Notes: generated by a model not told the origin, from the letters alone. 64,000 bases of DNA from Gigaspora margarita (GCA_009809945.1 WTPW01000866.1:223789-287788), one strand, 5' to 3'. Positions 45,251 through 58,234 are shown, numbered from the stretch's first letter. Program-made: numbers and translations.

Positions 45251-46253
45251 GTAAGTATTATTATGATCATGAGCGTGGCGTAGAGATACCGAACCAAAAA
45301 TTTTCTAACCAAATTAATGATAAGAACCCATTGATCATTTTGTTATCCTTAATTTGATAACTTTAGATTAACGGTTGAACACTCCGACTAATCAAATAAA
45401 TACTTTGAAAATTTTTCGTCAATGCGCGTGTTACATTAATCAAAGAAATTTTAATGAATGGGAATGAGAATTATTACTTTTAAAATACAATGTTTTTTTT
45501 TTTTTTTATAAATACAGAGTTTACTATAAAAAAGAGATAAAAAAAAGATTTAATATAACTTTTCTAGTCTTTACTAAAGAAATGAAGTAATCTTGAATAA
45601 ATTTTTTCGGAGTTTCCTTTAAACATAACTTAGTTAATAAGGCTGTGCGTATGTAAGTACAGTACGTATTTTGTACGATTAGATCTTTTTTACTCAAGAA
45701 TATAACCTGATTTTTGCTATTGTTCATTTTTTATCGTGTTACATGTTACAACTTCTTATTAATGAAAAAAAAGATAATGATCAACTAAATATATAAGGAA
45801 ATTTATATATATATATATAAGAGAGAGATTTCCAAAAATGAATATGCAAAAGAAGTCGTTTGTTTGTATGCCATAATGGTCACACACCAATTTTTTCATT
45901 GATAGAATTTATATGTAAGTAAGTACGTACGTAGGTAGGTTGGTAGGTTTATGGTTTTTACTAATAATTATTTAAATGACAGGGTATACAAACTATGTAC
46001 AAGGGTAAATCTGATACTATATCGATATAAAGTTTTTCACCCATGAATATAATTAATATATAGTTACATAACTTTTTTTTTTAGGTAAAACTTTCTTATT
46101 TAATAAATTCAATTAGGACAAGGTATACAAGTTTAATGGGACCAAATAAAACCGAATTATACAAATTATACAAATTATAAGTACAAATTATACGTACAAA
46201 TTATACAAAATTATAAAAAAAAATATAAATAAATAAATAAATTTAATAATTAC

Positions 46254-46415
46254 CTACAGGATAAAGATATAATTATACGTATATCGGGCAAATTAAGTAA
46301 ATTAACGATAAATTTTTGTTTATATTATATAATATGGCTACAGGATAAAGATATAATTATACGTATATCGGTAAATTAAGTAAATTAATGATAAATTTTT
46401 GTTTATATTATTAAT
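46254..46415 (+). repeat. Recent direct tandem duplication, about 81 bp
   Basis: CTACAGGATAAAGATATAAT through TTTTTGTTTATATTAT occurs twice back to back with only a few differences. Confidence 0.8.
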
Positions 46416-47654
46416 ATGCATATATCTACCAATCGGAGTGGAATGGATAAAGTTCGGCCTATCCGGAGCTTAACAAAAAGTAATAAAATATATCCCGAAG
46501 GTTATTTGTTATGATAATTTAAGATTTAGTCGATCTTTTTTTTAAAGGTACTACGTACTTCGGTTACCTTCGGTTACCTCGGTTATTAATGATTAATTCA
46601 ATCGCGTAAATGTTTACACAAATAAATTTAACCTTTAGTAATGAAAGTTTGACCTAATCCTTGTTTGCTATGTTAAAAATGATTAAAATCAGGTTCTAAT
46701 AAAAAAATGGTAAATTTTTGATTATCATAAACAATTTAAAGTAATTCACCACGTTTGAATTAAACTTTTTTCTTTCTTTCTTTAAGAAAAATCTTGGGTA
46801 AATCATAAATGTTTTTGTAACTTTAGAATTTAGATTCCGTACTACCAAAAAAAAATACTAACTACTTATTGCTGAATCGGTAATAAATAGGGGGTACAAA
46901 TAATATCAGTACCGAATATGCAGATATTACATATATAAAGGTAAAATAACAAGTTCGAATAGTTTTTTTTAAGTCGTCGTTAATGTTATTTAAAAAAAAA
47001 AACGGAATTTGTAAATTTGTAAACAACAGGTTTTATGGTACGGCAATAACATTTTAAAAATTTAGAATTTTTTTTTTTTTTTTTATCCATAAAAGAAATC
47101 TTTACATCTACAAATTTGGAAAGTGAGAAATATTTTTTCGCTGTACGTACTGTACAGTAAGTACGTAAGTACGTACATACGTACGTATGTAGATTAAGAA
47201 GCATTAACTGTTAACGACTTAAATACTGGATATTAAGATATTTGATATTTAATATATTATGTATATTATGTGTTCATTCTTAATAACATACACATTTATA
47301 CTGTAATAATGTATGGGTATGGAAAAATGAGATATTATTTGTAATAAAGCACAGATAATAAATAAAATACGGAAAAAAAAAAGAATATTATTTATTGTAA
47401 CAACATAATATAATAATGAAATATGGTTTGTAATTAAAGAATTGCTTGGCCTTTGGGAAATTTAACGAGAAAGGAAATAGAAGGTCAGCAGGGCAATTGT
47501 GAACAAAACAACAAGATAATGTCGATATATGGTTTTTTTTCCCCTGGTAAATTAATTTTCATTTAATCATATGATTTTAAAAAATTTGATTATATTTACT
47601 TTATTATTAATAAATTGTTGTTCCTTATAATGGAGTACAAAAAATACAAAAAAA

Positions 47655-47800
47655 GTTTATGTAAAGTTTATGTAAAGTTCACGTATATAGTGTATATAGT
47701 TCATATTGATATATAGTTCATGTTATATACACGTATATAGTTCATGTTATATACACGTATATAGTTATATAGTTCAAGTTATATACACGTATATTAAATA
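47655..47800 (+). repeat. TTCATGTTATATACACGTAT tandem repeat
   Basis: Units of about 23-30 bp containing CACGTATATAG and GTTCATGTTATATA, four to five copies. Confidence 0.7.
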
Positions 47801-48245
47801 TATTTTAGTAAAATAAAAATTAAAGGCGCAAAACAAAGATTAACGTTAGATCATTAATAATTCTAGAAAAAGATCAATTTAAAAAAATTCTAGAATAAAG
47901 ATATTTTTAAAAAAAAATTACAAATTCTAATTTAAGCGGATCATAGTTATTTTTTTAAAGGGATCAAGTAAAATGATGATAATTTCCTAAAAAATACGCG
48001 TGTATGTAAATATGTAAATATTGTAGGGTAGCGGTCATAAATAAGTACGCACGTACGCATATACGTACTTATTACCATTAATGTATGATTCTAAAGAATC
48101 TAATATCTAGTTAAAATTCATATTATGTAAATCAAAAGCGCATGTGAACACGAAAAATTAATAATTTGAAGATCATCTTTTGATCGTGTGTTATACACGG
48201 GGGAATACTGGAATATAGAATATAGATAGAATTAGATAGATAGAA

Positions 48246-48249
<4 letters not shown>

Positions 48250-48294
<45 letters not shown>
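48250..48294 (+). repeat. A45 homopolymer
   Basis: Uninterrupted run of 45 A. True length is uncertain, as long homopolymers sequence poorly. Confidence 0.9.
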
Positions 48295-48297
<3 letters not shown>

Positions 48298-49094
48298 ATA
48301 ATATCTATAATATAATAAACCTATAAACGATTACGATAAAAATATAAGAATCTACTATATGCATATTAGTGCTTATACATGTTGGTTGTAATAATAATGG
48401 TATGGTACTAATGATAATTACAGCGTTATCCAATGTTATCTAATGTTATCTAATTTTTTATTTATCTAATTATATATACTTATAAAATATTCGGTAGCCC
48501 TGTTTATATACAGTTATAAGCACATAAGTACGTAAGTACAGTACGTACGTAAATGAAAAACGTATTTTCTTTGATGCATTAGTTGAACGCGTACTTAATC
48601 CAGTAATGGTAATTTTTAATAATAAACCTATAAAAAGATATTTTATTTAAGTTGTCATTTTCCATTCACATAACTGTCACAGTACTTACTGTTACGTGAA
48701 TACATAAGTACGTACGTAAGTAAATATTTAAACGTAAATATCTGATATACGTAAATACAGAAATATAAAAGTATAATACATACTTAAATAACGTATACTT
48801 ATCTGTCCCTGTCTAACATTCTAACATCTTGAATCTTGATATAAAATAAAGATTTTATTTATGAAATGATTAGTGATATCATTTTAACATATGTGGATTT
48901 ATGCATATTTATTTATCCATGCTTTAGTGTTTATTATATTCTTGAGCAATTAAAATTTATAGATTTCTATAAATATAGGTATATTAAGAATTAAAGTTGA
49001 GAATTTTATTTTTTTCTAAATTCTAAAAGATTTACGTACGTGTCACGAGCGTCCCTTAGGTCACTTTCTCTTCTTGGCAATCTAGAAAAATAAA

Positions 49095-49310
49095 AAAAAT
49101 AATAACAGGATAATAACAACAACAGATAATAACAACAGATAATAACAACGGATAATAACATATAATATAACATATAATAATAACATATAATAATATCATA
49201 TATATATATAACATATTATATTATAATAACTTACTGTAAAATTTAATAATAACAATAATAATAAAAATAAAAATAAAAATAAAAATAAAAATTGTAACAC
49301 TAAAACACTA
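49095..49310 (+). repeat. GATAATAACAACA and AAAAAT microsatellites
   Basis: GATAATAACAAC(A)-type units, then ATAACATATAAT, then AAATAAAAAT units. Confidence 0.7.
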
Positions 49311-50144
49311 TTCTTAAAACTATTTCATTTATACGATTTTATATATCGTTGGCACCGTGTTTCAGGGTCACAATTGGATAATTGAGGGAATTGGTTAATG
49401 AATCCTGCAAGTTTACAAGGAGATGAGATACCATATGAGATCAATTTTTTTTTTTTTATATATAAATATTTTTATATATATATATTTTTTTTTACGCCTG
49501 ATTAAGTCATTTTAAAGGTTAATCAAAGATTTTTAACGATGAAACTTGATCTTTTTTTCTCATTGCATTTGATCTGCTGACCAACTTAAATGAGTTACCA
49601 TTAACAACCATCTAACATTGTAAACATTATGCTAAATGTATTATATATGTAAGGGTTAGATTAATTATTATTTGATTTACTTTATGTTAGGTATTTTTTA
49701 TTTTTTATGTGGAATTTTCGGAAATTATATCAAATCATTCGGCTCGTCTTTTATGTGGCTGATCAATGATCTTACTGTCTTATAGGTTTGACGTGACACG
49801 TATTTATCGGTTATGTACGTACATACTTAACGTACAGTACGTCCATACAGTACATCCGTACATATGAATCCGCGGTTAAAATAATAAACGAATGTTTTTT
49901 CGTTATTTGACATTTTGAGTTTTTTAGTACTTGGAATGATCGGTTTAATTTTAAACATTCGTGGATAACAAAAAAAAAAAAATCTTGTTTATTTCTTGTT
50001 ACAATAAAATTGTTATGCGTAATATTGCTTTGTCGATCATTTTAGTTGAACTCGGATTTGAACTAGCTAAAATATGCTAAAGTTATTATTAAGTTGTTAT
50101 CTACGGGAATCTCTTCGGGTATCTCTCTCTCTACAGGATCTTTC

Positions 50145-50245
50145 ACAGGAATCTATACGAAATCTATACGAAATCTATACGACGAATCTATACGAATCTA
50201 TACGAATCTATACGAAATCTATATGAATCTATACGAAACTAGGGT
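50145..50245 (+). repeat. AATCTATACG tandem repeat
   Basis: AATCTATACG(A)(A) units of 10-12 bp, about nine copies, about 1.1 kb upstream of the BTB-like gene. Confidence 0.8.
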
Positions 50246-51069
50246 AAAAATTTTTTTTTATTAAACGCAGTTTAAAGATAATCACAAAAGGTATCGACAA
50301 ATAAAAAGACATGAATTTTATTAAAAAGATATCGACAAATAAAGAGACAGGAATTTTATTAAGGAGCATAACAAAATTTTCAGGAGTTAACACGATGTCT
50401 CTTGTTCTTCCTTTTTGTTAATTAATAACATTCATTTTTCTTAGTTAATAGACAAATATGGTATTAACGGATAAATGAATTTTGATACGTATTAGATAGT
50501 GTATAAGTTTGATTAACAACTTAATATACATAATATACAACTTAGTTCGATCTAACATGCCTAAAAAAAAAAAAAAAAAAAGGTATATATTTAACTAATA
50601 ACATTGTTGCCTAATTTGGGTAACAATCAGTTTCCATTTTATTCCTTCAAAAAAAAAAAAAAAAAAAGGCTTGTACCAAATGGCTGATGAGATTACCTTG
50701 TTTGTTACCGTTACATACTGTATTTATTTCTGTATTTTTTTTTTTTTTATATTCTTTTATTTTAAAAATATTTCTAAACTAACTATGTAGAAAAAAAAAA
50801 AAAAAATTTTTTATTTTGATCAAAATGGGTATATATAGGCACTAAAAATTTTGACAAAATTTTCGATTTGTTTTCTTCGACAGTTTTTTATTTTAACGTC
50901 TCCCTTTTAAAGTTCGAAGTATCTTTTAGATACGCTTTTCCATTATTCACGTTAAGATTTTTTAAGATTTTGTAAGATTTTTTTTAAAGAAAATAAAAAA
51001 AAGAATCTTAACGTACATGACGATAATAAACTAACGACACAGAGAAAAAAAAAAAAATCAAAAAAAAAA

Positions 51070-51079
51070 ATATATATAT

Positions 51080-51120
<41 letters not shown>
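51070..51120. repeat. (TA)n microsatellite upstream of the gene
   Basis: TA dinucleotide run with short interruptions, about 260 bp before the start codon. Confidence 0.85.
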
Positions 51121-51123
<3 letters not shown>

Positions 51124-51306
51124 GATTTGATTCAAAAACGTACATCATTCAACTGGTTATTATAAAGATTATATATACACTTTACAATTTTTTTTAATTT
51201 TTTAAAAAAAAACAAAATTACGACATCTGTTAAATATATTCACTGTCAAATAACGCAATTATATATATATACTATAGATTTTTTTTTGCAAGATTCTGAG
51301 AATCTT

Positions 51307-51313
51307 TATAAAA
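51307..51313 (+). promoter_or_regulatory. TATA-like box upstream of the BTB-like gene
   Basis: TATAAAA lies 65 bp upstream of the ATG at 51,378, followed by an A/C-rich leader. In such AT-rich DNA this motif has little specificity; position is the main support. Confidence 0.3.
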
Positions 51314-51377
51314 TTTCCATTACAAAACAAACATAACTTAAAATCACTCAAAAAACATTTTTAAAAATACAAAAATC

Positions 51378-52421
51378 ATGGGTCTTCGTGCCAGCAACAA
51401 GCGGGTTGTCCTTCCTATGTATAAGGCTACAGACCATACTCCGTCGGTTTATCATGATCGTTTTTCAGATAGATTGATACCCGTAGGATATTTTCTAAAC
51501 AACCTTGATGAAATCGGTCCTGCACATTGGAATAATCCTGAAACCGCTGATTATACTTTAAAAATAATTAAACCTCAAGAGGTCGATTATTTTTGTAACT
51601 ATTTTAATCAAATTTGTGAAAGTAATAATATTATAAATAGAAATTTGTACAGTTTAAATTGTATAGTTAGAGGTAATCGGATACAAAATAATCAAAATAA
51701 TCAAAACATTTCAAATCAAAATGAATGTCAAACTTTGGAAAATTTTGAATGGCAAGAACATTTACCAAATTGTCAACAAAATTTACCTGTAATTTGTAGT
51801 GACAAATTTTGTTCCGCTGCTGATGCTGCTGCTTTATCTCTTTATTTTAATGCGGCTTTAATGAATTATCAACAATTGATGAATAATTTTCAACGTTATG
51901 ATAATAATATTAGTGGAATTCCTTCTCCACCTTCTTCTCCAATAGTAGATTCTCATCAATCAATTAATTCTACAAATATTTCTTCAACTACAAATATATC
52001 TTCAAATATATCTTCAAATAATAATTCCATTCAAAAATTATCTCCTCCTCCTGATTCACCTCCTGATTACTACTTTCACATCCACATTTTAATCCTCGCT
52101 ACTCAAAGTGGATTTTTTAATCAATTATTTGGTCCTATAAATGTCCATTCTTCTTCTTCACAATTGCCAAGTACAATATTTGTACCAATACCCTATCCGG
52201 AATGTTTTGGTACTATATTACATTGGTTATATCATCATGACGATGATGCTTGGTTAGATGAAATAACCGAAGAAAATTTTGAAAAATTTTATTGGAATAT
52301 AAGATTTTTAAAATTGGGTAAAGAAGCTTATGATGTATTAGATGAATGGCTTGATGAATGTTTAGAAGATGGTCTAAATCTCAATTGTTTTGATAACACA
52401 GAGATTATTCAAGATTGGTGA
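51378..52421 (+). CDS. BTB-like domain protein with Asn/Ser-rich insert, 347 aa
   Basis: This is the only convincing intact gene in the window: a single open frame starting in the context AAAATCATGG and ending in TGA. Residues 233-251 (FHIHIL...QSGFFNQLF) and 267-286 (IFVPIPYPECFGTILHWLY) match the core of BTB/POZ domains, where a His-containing helix, an S-x-FF pair and a P-x-P-x-x-F-x-x-I-L-x-W-L-Y helix are typical. Residues 57-64 (ADYTLKII) may be the first BTB strand. Between them lies an Asn/Gln/Ser-rich stretch (about 101-228) with two Pro-rich patches (SPPSSP, SPPPDSPP). The C-terminus is acidic and helical. BTB domains mediate dimerisation and protein-protein contacts; the partner here is unknown. 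No intron, signal peptide or membrane segment is seen. CpG use matches the surrounding CpG-retaining compartment. The gene is almost certainly real; the BTB assignment is an inference from motif pattern. Confidence 0.85.
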   Translation: MGLRASNKRVVLPMYKATDHTPSVYHDRFSDRLIPVGYFLNNLDEIGPAHWNNPETADYTLKIIKPQEVDYFCNYFNQICESNNIINRNLYSLNCIVRGNRIQNNQNNQNISNQNECQTLENFEWQEHLPNCQQNLPVICSDKFCSAADAAALSLYFNAALMNYQQLMNNFQRYDNNISGIPSPPSSPIVDSHQSINSTNISSTTNISSNISSNNNSIQKLSPPPDSPPDYYFHIHILILATQSGFFNQLFGPINVHSSSSQLPSTIFVPIPYPECFGTILHWLYHHDDDAWLDEITEENFEKFYWNIRFLKLGKEAYDVLDEWLDECLEDGLNLNCFDNTEIIQDW

Positions 52422-52434
52422 AAAAAAAAAAAAA

Positions 52435-52640
52435 ATACTCTTCTTCTTCTTAAATAAATTTTTGAAATTTCAGAAATTTGACAAATTTTGAAATTGAATT
52501 TTCGAAATTGGACAAGTTTTGAAATTGTTGAACTTTTTTTTTTTTCGAAATTGAAAAAGTTTTGAAATTGAATTTTTCGAAATTGATGTTTCGAAAAAAG
52601 TTGTGAACAGTCAGTCTTACTACTTATTCGGATGAAAAAA
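52435..52640. repeat. GAAATTG-type degenerate tandem repeat in the 3' flank
   Basis: Directly after the BTB-like gene, short units built on TTTGAAATTGAATTTTCGAAATTG repeat several times with slippage, probably in or just beyond the 3' UTR. No coding interpretation is supported. Confidence 0.5.
52453..52458 (+). terminator. Possible polyadenylation signal AATAAA
   Basis: AATAAA sits 32 bp after the stop codon of the BTB-like gene, the usual place for a cleavage/polyadenylation signal. It is common by chance in this composition. Confidence 0.3.
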
Positions 52641-52849
52641 AAAAAAAAAAAGAAAAATTTGGAAATCACAAACACCGTTAAAAAAGATCGAACGTTTCGA
52701 TCTATGCTATATGTATGCTATTGCGGATGTCGGAATAAATCTAGCAAAGGACTAGCATTGACTGAATCCAAAATATGTTTACGATCGAAAAACACTCAAA
52801 CACTCAAACATTATACTCCTCAATTATACACCTACAATTATTGAAGACC

Positions 52850-55800
52850 AAGACAAAAAAAAAAACAAAAGCACGATTACAATATTTTCTCTAAGCCATA
52901 GTTGAATATCCCTAAGCATATATAAACGTTCTTCGGAATTCGAAATCGTTTATTTAGTGCACCGCCCTAGGAACACACATGCCTATGGAATTTTATTCAA
53001 CCCTATTTTTTTCAAAAAAAAAAAAATTCCCCTACGATCCATTATATTTATTATTTTTTTTATTTTTCTTTTTATGTTTATATATTTATTTTTTTTTTCT
53101 TTTTAATAAATTTTTTTTTTCTTTTTATTGTAAAACTTATTTTAAATCATTTTACACTTTTTTTTTTCTTATGTACCAAATTTTTAAGAATTTTTTTTTT
53201 CTTTTTTTTTTTTTTTAAAAAAAAAACAAGTTTAATACTCAAACAAAATGTATAAATAAAAATCGTTTTTTTTTTTATTCTGAAAAGGATGATAATAAAA
53301 AAATAAAAAATCTAATAATATATTCACATACATTCATAAAAAAAAAAACTTTATTATTATCATGAAATTGGAACGTAAAAAAAAAAAAAAAAAACCTTTA
53401 CTACTACTAGAGACTTAAAAACTGACTGAGACTTAAAACTGAGACTTAAAACTGAGACTTAAAACTTAGGATTAAGATTAAAAATTAACCAGGTAATTAG
53501 AACGGATATACGTTTCCGAATCCGGATGTTCTCCGATCAGGATTTTTATATTCGGATAAGTTCAGGGATCTAAAGTTTAACCATTTTTATTTACGACTCA
53601 CTTTGAAATACAATTTTATATCACGTCAGCGCCAATCATATAAGAAATCATAAACAAAAAAATGATTTACAAATCTTGTATATATCAGATATATATTATA
53701 TATATATATATATATTATATATATATAATTATAAAACACTTTCAAATAAAATAATAAACTTCCTAGTTAATTCGAAAAGTATCAGTATCATAAGATTTAT
53801 TCACTTTGTAAACCTTGTAAGGAATGGATTATGATGAACTATTGTGTTTTTTTTTTTAAAAAGATTCGTTTCAAGAGTTGCATTTGGTTTGAATGAAAAC
53901 TCCTAATAAGATAGGTTTGTTTTCCTGCGACATCATCAAAAAACCAAGATTATCAATATGAATTATTATTTTGGTAAACGTATATATAAAGTTCTTGTTC
54001 GCCGAAATTAGTAGCTGTCAAAACACTTATTCCTTGATTACTACCTTTATTATTAAAAAAAATTACATAATAAAAAATCATGAGATCTACCATTATTTCA
54101 AAAAATTTTTTACGTACGTGTAAGTACGTACAGTACGTACAGTACGTTATCTTGTTATGTACGTACTGTACACGTACTGTACAGTACGTACGAAATTATA
54201 ATAACTGATAAACAAGATAATAATTATATAATTATAATAAAATAGTATATAATTATAAAATAAATAATAATTATATATACGTAAAAATAATAAATAATAA
54301 TCGTAATAATAATGACAAATAAAATAATAATTATATCTAATTTGAATAAAATATCAAAGTCACGGAATTACAGTGAGAATTTGGTTAAGTTTTTTTGCAC
54401 AAAATCTAAAGTTTATCGGTTCTTCAAACCCTGAAAAGGAAAGTCAATATCCGTTTGGAATAATTATCCGTTAAATGTTTTATAAATGTTTATGGACCAA
54501 TTACGTATTAAAACTTCTTATGATCTCATTTTTAATCATTACATTATATTTTTCACGTGATAAATTTTTTTTTTTTTTTGAACACTAATATCATTATATC
54601 ATTAAAAATGATTTATATTTTTCAAAAAAAAAGATATATGTATATTTATTTTTTTACATAGTAGACAGATATTCAAAGAAAATTCGCTTAACGTTAAATC
54701 ACAACATCTCAAGCAAGCCAAGCCACAAGCAAATTAATAATAAATCACAAAAAAAACTACACTATATAAAAAAACTATACTATATAAAACTATATTATAA
54801 AACTATATTACGTATAAACTATACTATAAAAAAAAAACTTTACATGTTGAAATTTTTTAAAACAGGAATATAGATATAAAAAATGGATACAAAATATTCT
54901 ATATTTGGAACGCCTTCAAATTGACTAAATTCCTTTTAGTCTTGTAAATTACACCCTTAACAGTAACATAAGTACTATGTAACGAGTAATAATAATAATA
55001 AAATGCATTAAAACAACACTATCATTACATTATTACATTACTCAAAAGGAAATTATGGCGTAATAGTCTCATTAACTGGCTAATTACACCTTACAGCAAA
55101 AAAAAAAAAAGTTCTTTCTTTTTAACTTTCTTGAATTTCTTTAATAAAGTACGTACGTATGTATGTTACGTGGTATGTACTTTTTCACATACATCGCATT
55201 GCATTACGTCGCGGTTAAATGTACATATACATAATATATATATATATATCAGATACATATATATATATATACCTATCTGCTATGTACTATAACTGTACTA
55301 TAACTGTGTATAATACTATGAATGTACTATAACTGTGTACTATGAATGTACTATAACTGTACTATAACTGTATTATAATGTACTATACTGTAATTAACAA
55401 GAAAAAAAAACAAACGAATTTGATCTGATTCATTTTAAACAAAGAAATGTCACATTGTTCTTTTAAATTTTTTTTTTTTCTTTATTTTTAGATGATTCCA
55501 AATTAGCTAATTTAATGATCACAATTTGCCTTATTACCGTTTGTTTATTTCGATCTTTGTACTTGCATCAAACATAAAATTAATAGAAAAGCGGGGAACT
55601 TTTATAGTTTATCATTTATAATGAAGTTTTTTACCTGACTTATTTGGGGAACAAAAGATTTAAAATAATTCCCTTTTTATTCTTCTTTAATTAAAAGTTT
55701 TTTTGTATCGACTTTCCTTTAAACTGACTTGTCTTGGTTAAGTTTTAATTTATTTTTTTTCGGTGATTTCCGAAAGATACGATTCTTGCTTTCTAAAATA

Positions 55801-55925
55801 ATAGTAAATCTTTTCTAAAATCGTTTTAATACGTCATTACTTATCCCTTTTATTCCTTTACAAAGACGTGTTGATCTAAAAAATTGTTGATCTGAATTGC
55901 TTCTTCAAAATTTTTGTCTACTTTT
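52850..55925. other. Gene-free 3' region of simple repeats
   Basis: T-rich block (53,040-53,280), TA runs (53,685-53,730, 55,230-55,270), GTACGTAC clusters (54,110-54,192, 55,148-55,172) and ACTATAACTGT units (55,275-55,390). No gene seen; the T-rich frame at 52,979-53,218 is low-complexity. Confidence 0.5.
53405..53468 (+). repeat. ACTGAGACTTAAA tandem repeat
   Basis: GAGACTTAAAACT units of 15 bp, four copies. Confidence 0.8.
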
Positions 55926-55934
55926 GGTCTCCCA

Positions 55935-55987
55935 TGACGGACTAAGGGGTGGACTGAGGGGCGGACTGAGGGGGCGGACTGAGGGGT
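55935..55987 (+). repeat. GGACTGAGGGGC tandem repeat
   Basis: GCGGACTGAGGGG-type units, four copies, strikingly G-rich for this window, with the G runs on the plus strand. Confidence 0.8.
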
Positions 55988-56127
55988 GAGTCAAAATTGA
56001 ATCTGATCCTTGCAAATTTCAATTAAACCCCCCTGTTCATCATTTAATCATCTACATTTGTATATTCTATAAATATTTCATTTATTATCTCGATCTTCGT
56101 ATGATGTTTTTTTTTAAAATTCTCTCA

Positions 56128-56284
56128 CCCTCTCGAATCCCTCGAATCCCTCGAATCCTCGAATCCTCCTCGAATCCCCCCTCGAATCCCCCTCGAATCC
56201 CCCTTGAATCTCATTCGAATCTCACTCGAATCTTATTCGAATCTCACTCGAATCCACAATCCTACTCTAATCCCTTTTGAATCC

Positions 56285-56286
<2 letters not shown>
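56128..56286 (+). repeat. CTCGAATCCC tandem repeat
   Basis: CTCGAATCC(C) units of 9-12 bp, more than ten copies, drifting to CATTCGAATCT, ending directly at the A46 run. Confidence 0.85.

Positions 56287-56332
<46 letters not shown>
56287..56332 (+). repeat. A46 homopolymer
   Basis: Uninterrupted run of 46 A, directly after the CTCGAATCC array. Confidence 0.9.
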
Positions 56333-56334
<2 letters not shown>

Positions 56335-57589
56335 ACCATTTAAGTTCCAAATCACACGTTTGACATCCTTAATCAGTTAAGATTCTAACATAAACATTTT
56401 AAGTATAATTCGGATTTGTACGTACGTATTTACATACCCAAAGAGTTACCTTAAAGGTAAAGGCGATTTATTGAATAAAAACCTAAAAACAGTTGAATGA
56501 CATACTCTAAATTCCATGTAGATTGTCAAATTCTAAAATTGGTGCATATATATGCATTTTAAAACGATTTATATTAAAAAGAAAAAAAAAATTTTCTGGG
56601 CTAATTTATGTACCATATGAAACATTATTTTTAAATAAAGCCGCCATTTTATTTTCATTTGAAAAATTTCACCTGAAAATTAACAGCCGCAAAAGTTACA
56701 AGTTACTCATTTGGAAATGATGAGTAATTGAGAACAATGGTTTGTTTTTCTTGTAAAACTACGTATTGAATTTCATTGTTACACGACTGTGGTGATTATC
56801 ACTAAAACAGAAGTTGATGACATAATATCAAGCTTAAAATTAACGCGTTAACTATTCTACGCCTAAATTTTTTTTATTATTATTTGATAAATAATCACGC
56901 TACGATACTATTTTGATAATATGAATGATTTTCTTTGAAGTTTAAATATACGCATATATACGTATATGCTTATGTACAAAGCATGATCTTTAACTAATAT
57001 AGTTTTTTAAAAGCATTAAATGTTGTTACATAACTGATTAATTCGTTTTCCAAATCACGCACGTTACGTATGTACGTTGTATGTACATACGTACTCAGAA
57101 ACTTATTCACATGATATTTGTCTCATACACCTTTTTTGATGAAACTGTTATTATACCTGATCGTTCATATATATAGCATATATATGCGTACTACCCCTGA
57201 AATTTATAAATTTATTTATTAAAAAAAAAAAATTTATGCGTACCGATAACTACGTAATTATACGTATCCATTTTTTTTTTTACAACGTCAATGCTTTAAT
57301 TACAGTAACGCATATTTACAAATATATTACCTTGTTTTCTTTTGCCATTATACTTTATTACCATTTATCGTAATTTGAAATCTTTTTTTTTACGTATACA
57401 ATACATCATATATATAATTACTGCAATAAATTTAAATTTGTCGCGTAAAAAAAAAACTTATGCAATCACATTCTTCATATATATTTGGAAATTAACGTAA
57501 TTATTCTCCTTTTATATATAACAAGAGAAGACGTTTCGGTTTATACGTAATAATTATTTCAAGTTTTATTATATAAATTTATTTGTTAT

Positions 57590-57655
57590 ATAATTAATTA
57601 ATTAATATAATTAATTAATTAATTAATTAATTTATTAATTAATTAATTAACCTTA
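57590..57655. repeat. (TTAA)n microsatellite
   Basis: TTAATTAATTAA run with two short interruptions, near the right edge of the CpG-retaining compartment. Confidence 0.9.
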
Positions 57656-58164
57656 ATTAACAATATTTTTATATAACTTATAACAGTAAAATTTATTATT
57701 ACTTATTTTATTTTATTATACATATATTTTGTTGTTAAGTTTTTCTATTAGAATTTAGATATACCTAATTCTGATGATTGTTTTTTTATGGGTTTATACA
57801 AATTTTTCGGAATTTATTTCTCTTATATCTAATTCATGCTAGTCTTTAACTATAAAATATATCAACTCTAAATACTCTAAATCGCGGAAATGAGTGCTTT
57901 TGTATATATTTAAAAATTATAAATTTTTTATATCCAACTAACTAAAAATATATATTTATTATTAATAAAATAATACCTTTTTTTTTTAATACTGTATTAA
58001 TTAATTTTAGATTGACTAATAATATGTTATTTTTTTTTGCTAAAAATATTTTGCTAATTTTTGTTTAAAGCCGAGTTAAGTTAGAGTTTATGGTTTATAC
58101 AGGTATCAAAAATGCAGCATGTAGATCATTATATTGAATTTATCTCGCGTTAAGGAACTTTTTA

Positions 58165-58234
58165 CAGTCAACTCTCGTTAATATCAACTTTGAATCTTGA
58201 TCTACACTATTTCTACTAATATATTAGTAGAGTA
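58165..58234 (+). mobile_element. Solo left end of a pogo-like MITE
   Basis: CAGTCAACTCTCGTTAATAT after TA (58,163-58,164) matches the left end of the 184-bp family. No matching right end is found about 184 bp away, so the copy is truncated. It abuts the LINE remnant. Confidence 0.45.

Larger units (their letters stand above)
44058..49861. repeat. Dispersed GTACGTAC clusters left of the gene
   Basis: Clusters at 44,058-44,100, 45,650-45,680, 45,915-45,935, 47,141-47,190, 48,040-48,070, 48,521-48,552, 48,701-48,722, 49,030-49,045 and 49,811-49,861. Each is 15-50 bp of overlapping TACGTACGTAC and GTACAGTAC blocks. Between them I see AT-rich DNA with no gene. Confidence 0.75.
54110..57095. repeat. 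Dispersed GTACGTAC clusters right of the gene
   Basis: Clusters at 54,110-54,192, 55,148-55,172, 56,417-56,433 and 57,057-57,095. None occurs between 49,861 and 54,110, the stretch holding the gene. Confidence 0.75.

Noticed and set aside
52632..52844. 70-codon frame downstream of the BTB-like gene
   Set aside because: It starts in a poly-A run and overlaps the likely 3' UTR repeat; nothing supports translation.
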